DNA from: Tubiluchus corallicola
Lineage: Eukaryota; Priapulida; Priapulimorpha; Priapulimorphida; Tubiluchidae
Assembly: GCA_030141605.1 (NCBI GenBank)
Contig: JAQGDQ010000009.1
Coordinates: 653,001-713,000, forward strand
Reading direction: 5' to 3'
DNA: 60,000 bases
Every line of letters begins with the position of its first letter. The first letter of the stretch is position 1. This document shows, in pieces, positions 53,709 to 60,000 of this stretch. The position numbers were made by a program, and so were the translations under genes. The notes under the pieces were generated by a model. It was not told the DNA's origin and made no database searches. It saw nothing but the letters and a program-made list of their open reading frames with translations.

Positions 53709-54641
53709 ATGGCAGACGGATTGGCTGAAATGAATGCAACGACTAGCTTCACCAGCGAACTCGGTGTAAACATTTTCTCCTTGACTTTAGGCATTGCCAT
53801 CATTATAGCTAATAGCATCGTTATCATAGTGATTGCCAGGGCACCAAGCTTACACAAGCCATTGTATTATGCACTGGGTAACTTGTCAGTAGCTGATCTG
53901 TTCTCAGGAATCTGTCTCACTTTACAAACGATTATCTTCAGTGTTGTTAATCCGAAGAAGAAAAACCTGACAATGTGCGTGTTTCTGTATGTCATACCAA
54001 ATGCTTGTGTGGGTAATTCAGCCATATGTTACTACCTGGCTACAGCTGAACGATACATTAGTATCATATATCCACTTCGCTATCACGTTTGGCTGTCCGA
54101 TCGCCGTGTAAGAAACATTCTCATTTTTGCATGGATTTATCAAACTGTCACAATCGGTGCTTTGTTAATTTTGTACATCTTTGACAGGAAAATCCTATAC
54201 AAGTGTGTACCACACCCTCGTGGATTATATTCAAAGTACGTGTTTTGCCTTTTAGTGGTATCATTACCAGGGATATTAATTTCATTTTCCTACGCCTACA
54301 TCACTATCCTAAAAACTGCATTGAAGCAAGTCCGGGAAATAGAAAATTCCACACATACGGCAGCCGACAGCACTGTGACTAGAGCGACATCACTGCAAGC
54401 AAAACTTAAACCTGTGAAGACTGTCGCTACCATAGTAGCGTTGTTTTTCGTGTGCTACACACCAACTGTGGTCGCGTTTTTTATGTTGTATGTTCACGGT
54501 GAAACAAAGATGGTTAATGCAAACAACTATTACTGGTATCTTCTACCAGTATACTGCAATTCACTAGCTAATGTGTTCGTGTACGTAGCAAAAATGGAGG
54601 AGTTTAGAAATGAAATGAAGAAGATGATCCCTTTCTGTTGA
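53709..54641 (+). CDS. Class A (rhodopsin-like) GPCR, array member 1, type alpha (310 aa)
   Basis: Intronless seven-transmembrane receptor. Landmarks seen: N35 (position 1.50) in TM1; LHKPLYY then NLSVAD with D63 (2.50); C90 (3.25) and C166 in the second extracellular loop for the usual disulfide; ERY at 114-116 in place of DRY; W142 (4.50); P187 (5.50) and Y195 (5.58); CYTP at 249-252 in place of CWxP; and NVFVY at 288-292, so the NPxxY proline is Val. Glycosylation sequons are at N9 and N86. A short helix-8-like tail ends in Cys. The LHKPLYY and NLSVADL wording recalls melanocortin/adenosine-type receptors, but P5.50 is present and I assign no ligand. The start is the ATG of MADGLAEMNATT, identical in member 3. 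A 66-bp conserved block lies 212 nt upstream. Confidence 0.93.
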   Translation: MADGLAEMNATTSFTSELGVNIFSLTLGIAIIIANSIVIIVIARAPSLHKPLYYALGNLSVADLFSGICLTLQTIIFSVVNPKKKNLTMCVFLYVIPNACVGNSAICYYLATAERYISIIYPLRYHVWLSDRRVRNILIFAWIYQTVTIGALLILYIFDRKILYKCVPHPRGLYSKYVFCLLVVSLPGILISFSYAYITILKTALKQVREIENSTHTAADSTVTRATSLQAKLKPVKTVATIVALFFVCYTPTVVAFFMLYVHGETKMVNANNYYWYLLPVYCNSLANVFVYVAKMEEFRNEMKKMIPFC

Positions 54642-55130
54642 TGGGACACATCAGCAATTTAAAAACTGGGATCAAGATTGCTGAATGCATTGTTAAAAAC
54701 AAATGGAATGATCTGTAGTGTGCGGTTACTACTCTTTTCTAACAATGAAAAGTAACAATATAAATACAATTGTCAAGCGGTTGCCATGTGTTCCTAACAA
54801 CAGAGATCAAGGAGGATCAAGCAAGGGTTAAGATCAGGGTGGATAAACATTCACTGATAGAGAATGCCTTCCCCTGCAAGTACATAATGCAAAGATATCC
54901 TCTTGTATTGCAGATTTTACTAAAATTTACGTCACAAAGTAAGAGAGAGGTAAAAATTGCATCAAGTTAGTAAATCAATTTTTTGCATTTTTCAAAAGAC
55001 AGAGGAATGGCTGATTAAACCTAACTTGTTTTACATCATGTGTACCTGTTTTTTCAAGATTATTCAAAACATAAATTATATCACATTTAATCCACTGGGC
55101 TTTCACAGTGTGTGTGTTACAATATTGATA
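54642..55130. other. 3' flank of GPCR 1
   Basis: Nearly identical to 58549-59044, with small indels. Open frames inside (for example 54770-54970) are shared only because the DNA is duplicated, and I do not call them genes. Confidence 0.7.
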
Positions 55131-55196
55131 TGCAAACAAAAAAGTCACTTATTTATGTAGTACTGTTTGTGCATGCATTAAGCTAAATACACACAG
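55131..55196 (+). promoter_or_regulatory. 66-bp conserved block, GPCR unit 2
   Basis: Second copy of the block at 53431; it lies 216 nt before the ATG of the beta receptor. Confidence 0.55.
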
Positions 55197-55412
55197 AAAT
55201 AAATTACAAAGCGTCATGAAAACATTATAACATCACTAGAAAGCAAACAATTATTGCTGAATGGATGATGCACTTTTGACATCCCATTTGTCCTAGACAG
55301 TTTGCGAGCAACATTAGCTAGGCACACAACCAAGTTTATAGACAAAATTATGAATTAATGCAGTTGAATCTTTGCAGAGCTCCCTCATAATTTGGTAGAA
55401 TAACGTGAAGAG

Positions 55413-56369
55413 ATGGCAGACAGAATACCTGAACTGAACGCAACTTTTAGCTTCACCAATGATGTAGTTCGTACTAATTTGGAACTCGGTGTGAACATTT
55501 TGTCATTGATTTTAGGCATTGCCATCATTATAGCTAATAGCATTGTTATCATAGTGATTGCTCGGGCACCAAGCTTACACAAACCATTGTATTATGCACT
55601 GGGTAACTTGTCAGTAGCTGATCTGGTCTCAGGAATTTGTCTCACTTTACAAACGATTGCCTTCAGTGTTGTTGATCCGAAGAAGAAAAACCTGACAATG
55701 TGCGTGTTTCTGTATGTCATACCAAATGCATGTGTGAGTAATTCAGCCATGTGTTACTTCCTGGCTACAGCTGAACGATACATTAGTATTGTATATCCAC
55801 TTCGCTATCACGTTTGGCTGTCCGATCGCCGTATAAGAAACATTCTCATTTTTGTATGGATTGATCAAAGTGTCACAATCGGTGCTTTGTTAATTTTGTA
55901 CATCGTTGACAGGAAAATACTATACAAGTGTGTACCACATCCTCATGGATTATATGCAAAGTATGTGTTTTACTGCTCGGTGACTGTATTTCCAGCGCTA
56001 TTAATTTCATTTTTCTATGCCTACATCACTATCTTAAAAACTGCATTGAAGCAAGTCCGGGAAATAGAAAATTCCACATATGCGGCATCCGACAGCACTG
56101 TGACTGGAGCGACATCACTGCAAGCAAAACTTAAACCTGTGAAGACTGTCGCCACCATAGTAGCGTTGTTTTTCATGTGCTACACACCAGTTACGGTCAC
56201 CATTTTCATGTTGTATGTTCACGGTGAAACAAAGATGGTTAATGCAAACAACTATTACTGGTTTCTTCTACCAGTACACTGCAATTCACTGGCTAATGTG
56301 TTCGTGTATGTAGCAAAAATGGAGGAGTTTAGAAATGAAATGAAGAAGGCGATTCCTTTCTATAAATAA
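55413..56369 (+). CDS. Class A GPCR, array member 2, type beta (318 aa)
   Basis: Paralogue of the receptor at 53709, intronless, with a longer N-terminus (NDVVRTNLELGVN in place of SELGVN) and a C-terminus ending AIPFYK in place of MIPFC. It keeps D in NLSVAD, ERY, W in TM4, CYTP in TM6 and the unusual NVFVY in TM7. Differences from the alpha type cluster in TM4 (WIDQSVTIG), TM5 (YCSVTVFPALLISFFYAYI) and TM6-7 (PVTVTIFMLYV, LLPVHCNSLANV), the regions that usually line the ligand pocket, whereas the intracellular loops are nearly unchanged. This suggests the same G-protein coupling with a different ligand preference (inference). The start ATG is supported by the same MAD.. beginning and by the 66-bp upstream block at 55131-55196. 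Ligand unknown. Confidence 0.93.
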   Translation: MADRIPELNATFSFTNDVVRTNLELGVNILSLILGIAIIIANSIVIIVIARAPSLHKPLYYALGNLSVADLVSGICLTLQTIAFSVVDPKKKNLTMCVFLYVIPNACVSNSAMCYFLATAERYISIVYPLRYHVWLSDRRIRNILIFVWIDQSVTIGALLILYIVDRKILYKCVPHPHGLYAKYVFYCSVTVFPALLISFFYAYITILKTALKQVREIENSTYAASDSTVTGATSLQAKLKPVKTVATIVALFFMCYTPVTVTIFMLYVHGETKMVNANNYYWFLLPVHCNSLANVFVYVAKMEEFRNEMKKAIPFYK

Positions 56370-57341
56370 AATGCATGCTTTATCTTATCACTGAGAAAAA
56401 GATTAATAACATTTGGTTTCTAATAATCAATGATATCAATATAGTAGCCAAGTGGACTGATGCAGGCTTAGCGGCTAAGGTCAAGCAAAGGTCAAGGTCA
56501 CGGTGGATTGGACGATTTCACATTCTGGGACGTGTAGATGATGACATAGGTCTACATGTCGACACCACAGCTCATTTTTCAAAACACGCACAAATTTCAT
56601 GTCCAAAATGCCAAAGACGAGTTCATCAGAGAAACCAATTCATCAGCAACGGGAAACCCAAATGAGTATGCACGACACGACTCAACTTCTACCTACATTA
56701 GTTGTTATAACTTTTACACAAGTTGTGAACTACTCTACATTACTCCAACAATTAGAATAAAATAGAATATTACTTTGGTTCCTATTATTTTGTTTATAGA
56801 TTGTGTTCACAATATCTTAGAAGTTTTACGTCAAAACATAATGTGCAGATGACACTACAGACCATCAGGGTCACTTTAATGTCCATTTTGCAAAATAAGA
56901 CTGAGATGAACACATACACAACATCTAATGCAAAATTTAATTATAACAGGAATTCGTGATATTTTCTCCCACAAACCTTACAACTAAACTTATTAAAATC
57001 AAAACATGTGTAATACAGAAAAATTGTGATGAAAATAATGAACTAAGTATGAAATTCCTAGATTGAAAGTAGAGAACACTTTGTCACGGGAAGAACAACT
57101 TAATAACACACATTCAAAAATAGTAATTAGCACTTCATTTATTTTACAAGTAATATGCAAAAGTACTAATACAGAAATACTTCATGTTTTACATGACTGC
57201 ACACCCCCTACCCTAAACAAAAGAAAAATAATTTTGTAAAAATTAACATGCCCACAACTTAAATTAGTCTAAGTGTGTGTTTCATTGATATCTTTATCGA
57301 TTTAATATCAAACAGTTCTACTGCGTGTTGTAATATTCATA
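56370..57341. other. 3' flank of GPCR 2 and spacer
   Basis: About 56740-57335 is duplicated at 59240-59870. No gene seen. Confidence 0.6.
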
Positions 57342-57407
57342 TGCAAACAAAAATGTCACTTATTTATGTACTACTATTTGTGCATGCATTAAGCTAAATA
57401 CACACAG
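57342..57407 (+). promoter_or_regulatory. 66-bp conserved block, GPCR unit 3
   Basis: Third copy, nearly identical to the first; 211 nt before the receptor ATG. Confidence 0.55.
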
Positions 57408-57618
57408 CAAATTATTCAGTGCTGATTATCAAGAAATAAATTACAAAGTATCATGAAAACATTTTAACATCACAAGAAAAGAACTGTCATTGCTAATTAG
57501 ATCATGCATTTGGCATCTCTTGTAAACAACATTAGCTAGGCAAACAACCAAGTTTAGCCTATTAATGCAAATAAATCTCTGCAGAGCTCACTCACAGATA
57601 GTTAGAATTATGTGAAAG

Positions 57619-58548
57619 ATGGCAGACGGATTGGCTGAAATGAATGCAACGACTAGCTTCACCAGCGAACTCGGTGTAAACATTTTCTCCTTGACTTTAG
57701 GCATTGCCATCATTATAGCTAATAGCATCGTTATCATAGTGATTGCCAGGGCACCAAGCTTACACAAGCCATTGTATTATGCACTGGCTAACTTGTCAGT
57801 AGCTGATCTACTCTCAGGAATCTGTCTCACTTTTCAAACGATTATCTTCAGTGTTGTTGATCCGAAGAAAAACCTGACAATGTGCGTGTTTCTGTATGTC
57901 ATACCAAACGCTTGTGTGAGTAATTCAGCCGTGTGTTACTGCCTGGCTACAGCTGAACGATACATTAGTATCATATATCCACTTCGCTATCACGTTTGGC
58001 TGTCCGATCGCCGTGCAAGAAACATTCTCATTTTTGCATGGATTTATCAAACTGTCACATTCAGTGCTTTTTTAATTTTATACATCGTTGACAGGAAAAT
58101 CCTATACAAGTGTGTACCACATCCTCATGGATTATATTCAAAGTTTGGGTTTTACAGCTCGGTGACTGTACTTCCAGGGATATTAATTTCATTTTCCTAT
58201 GCCTACATCACTATCTTAAAAACTGCATTGAAGCAAGTCCGGGAAATAGAAAATTCCACACATGCGGCAGTCGACAGCACTGTGACTACAGCGACATCAC
58301 TCCAAGCAAAACTTAAACCTGTGAAAACTGTCGCCACCATAGTAGCATTGTTTTTCGTGTGCTACACACCAATTATGGTCGCGATTTTTACATTGCATGT
58401 TCACGGTGAAACAAAGATGGTTAATGCAAGCAACTATTACTGGTATCTTCTACCAGTATACTGCAATTCACTGGCTAATGTGTTCGTGTACGTAGCAAAA
58501 ATGGAGGAGTTTAGAAATGAAATGAAGAAGATGATCCCTTTCTGTTGA
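57619..58548 (+). CDS. Class A GPCR, array member 3, type alpha (309 aa)
   Basis: Recent duplicate of the receptor at 53709: the first 56 residues are identical, one Lys of the ECL1 run is deleted (DPKKNLTM versus NPKKKNLTM), and scattered changes lie in TM4, TM5 and TM6 (FYSSVTVLPGILISFSYAYI; IMVAIFTLHVHG). Flanking DNA on both sides also matches member 1, so the duplicated unit is about 3.9 kb and includes the 5' and 3' regions. ERY, CYTP, the C3.25-ECL2 cysteine pair and the NVFVY TM7 variant are retained, and the frame is intact, so it is probably functional. Ligand unknown. Confidence 0.93.
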   Translation: MADGLAEMNATTSFTSELGVNIFSLTLGIAIIIANSIVIIVIARAPSLHKPLYYALANLSVADLLSGICLTFQTIIFSVVDPKKNLTMCVFLYVIPNACVSNSAVCYCLATAERYISIIYPLRYHVWLSDRRARNILIFAWIYQTVTFSAFLILYIVDRKILYKCVPHPHGLYSKFGFYSSVTVLPGILISFSYAYITILKTALKQVREIENSTHAAVDSTVTTATSLQAKLKPVKTVATIVALFFVCYTPIMVAIFTLHVHGETKMVNASNYYWYLLPVYCNSLANVFVYVAKMEEFRNEMKKMIPFC

Positions 58549-59044
58549 TGGGACACATCAGCAATTTAAAAACTGGGATCAAGATTGCTGAATGCGTTGT
58601 TAAAAACAAATGGAATGATCTGTAGCGTGCGGTTACTGCTCCTTTCTAACATGGAAAGTTAACAATATAAATACAATTGTCAAGTGGTTGCCACGTGTTC
58701 CTAACAACCGAGATCAAGGAAGATCAAGCAAGGGTTAAGATCAGGGTGGATAAACATTCACTGATAGAGAATACCTTCCCCTGCAAGTACATAATGCAAA
58801 GATACGCTCTTGTATTGCAGATTTTACTAAAATTTACACCACAAAGTAAGAGAGAGGTGAAAATTGCATCAAGTTTGTAAATCAATCTTTGTATTTTTCA
58901 AAAGACAGAGGAACGGCTGATTAAACTTAACTTGTTTTACCTCATGTACCTGTTTTTTCAAGATTATACAAAACGTAAATGATATCACATTTAATCCACT
59001 TGGCTTTCACAGTGTGTGGGCTACTGCGTGTTACAATATTTGTA
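58549..59044. other. 3' flank of GPCR 3
   Basis: Duplicate of 54642-55130. Confidence 0.7.
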
Positions 59045-59878
59045 TGCAAACAAAAAAGTCACTTATTAATGTACTACTGTTTGTGCATGCATTAAGCTAA
59101 ATACGCACAGAAATAAATTACCAAGCATCATGGAAACATTATAACAGCACTAGAAAACAAACATCATTGCTGAATGGATGATGCACTTTAGACAACCTCT
59201 TTGTCCCTGACAGCTTGCAAGCAACATTAGCAACAATTTCTCCAACAGTTAGCATAAAATAGAATATTACTTTGGTTCCTATTATTTTGTTTATAAATTG
59301 CGTTCACAATGTCTCAGAAGTTTTACAACATCAAGACAAAAAAAGTGCAGATGACACTACAGATCATTAGGCTCACTTCAATGTCCATTTTGCAAAATAA
59401 GACTTAGCTGAACACATACACAACATCTAAAGCAAAATTAAATTATAACCCACTGAAATTAACAATAGTAAACAGGAATTCGCGATATTTTCTCCCACAA
59501 ACCTTACAACTAAACTTATTAAAATCAAAACATGTGTAATACAGAAAAATTGTGATGAAAATAACGAACTAAGCATGAAATTCCTAGATTGGAAGTAGGC
59601 AACACTTTGTCATGGGAAGAACAGTTTAATAAAACCCTTTCAAAAATAGTAATTAGCACTTAATTTATTTTACAAGTAATATGCAAAAATACGAATACAG
59701 AAGTACTTCATGTTTTACATGACTGCACACCCCCTAACCAAAAATAATAATTACGTAAAAATTAACATGCCCATAACTTAAATTATACCGCATTTCATCC
59801 TCTTGTCCTTTTTCACAGTGTGTGTTTTATTTACTGATTTAATATTGAACAATTCTACTGCGTCCAACAATATTGATA
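59045..59878 (+). pseudogene. GPCR unit 4 with the receptor gene deleted
   Basis: 59045-59230 matches the 5' flank of the beta receptor (55131-55317). After GCAACATTAG the sequence jumps directly to the 3' flank equivalent to about 56735 onward. The segment that would hold the receptor, about 1.42 kb in unit 2, is missing. What remains is promoter-like sequence (66-bp block at 59045-59110) joined to 3' flank. Confidence 0.85.
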
Positions 59879-60000
59879 TGCAAATAAAAATGTCACTTAT
59901 TTATGTACTACTGTTTGTGCATGCATTAAGCTAAATACACACAGAAATAAATTACAAAGCGTCATGAAAACATTATAACAGCACTAGAAAGCAAACAATT
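59879..60000 (+). promoter_or_regulatory. Start of GPCR unit 5 (66-bp block and 5' flank), cut by window end
   Basis: The 66-bp block at 59879-59944 is followed by GAAATAAATTACAAAGCGTC, the beta-type version of the flank. A beta-type receptor ATG is expected about 216 nt after the block, near 60161, outside the window. Confidence 0.6.

Noticed and set aside
54770-54970. 66-codon frame also present at 58677-58880
   Set aside because: Shared only because the 3' flank was duplicated; no coding character and it begins without a supported ATG.

Overview
The window comes from an A+T-rich eukaryotic nuclear genome, almost certainly an invertebrate animal. The evidence is GT-AG introns in every reconstructed multi-exon gene, large introns and intergenic spaces, an animal-type SLC16 (monocarboxylate-transporter-like) family, a METTL4 orthologue, rhodopsin-class GPCRs, several non-LTR retrotransposon remnants, hAT-like and other terminal-inverted-repeat elements, a tRNA-derived SINE, and many simple and degenerate satellites. 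I cannot fix the phylum from sequence alone.

Layout. (1) 2.4-27.0 kb holds three tandem minus-strand SLC16-like transporter paralogues (A 2430..7623, B 11614..16415, C 23390..27042). They share five coding exons with identical intron phases. In each, the last long exon runs into a TAA stop lying inside its own GTAAG splice donor, and a short downstream exon supplies an alternative C-terminus ending in S-x-V, a class I PDZ-ligand pattern. A and B encode almost the same tail (E-L-E-x-x-x-P-V-S-H-V) from 34-nt exons far downstream. (2) A decayed LINE lies at 16.8-18.5 kb and a hAT-like MITE with a perfect 8-bp target duplication at 8.44-8.92 kb. (3) 27-36 kb is gene-poor and holds a TIR element, a 104-bp near-perfect palindrome, a local duplication and minisatellites. 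(4) A single-exon F-box/WD-repeat-like protein lies at 35972..37489 on the minus strand. (5) 38.7-42.7 kb contains two more LINE remnants, one with a short-tandem-repeat 3' end. (6) A complete ten-exon METTL4 gene lies on the plus strand (46238..51237, 484 aa, DPPW motif). (7) The last two coding exons of an unrecognised minus-strand gene lie at 52436..53374. (8) From 53.4 kb to the end there is a tandem array of intronless class A GPCR genes on the plus strand. Three are intact, a fourth unit has lost its receptor by a clean deletion, and a fifth unit starts at the right edge.

The transporters and the receptors are each lineage-expanded tandem families of membrane proteins; METTL4 and the F-box gene look like single-copy housekeeping genes between them. 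No operons or trans-splicing are evident. Gene models were assembled by hand from reading frame, splice consensus and paralogue comparison, without transcripts.
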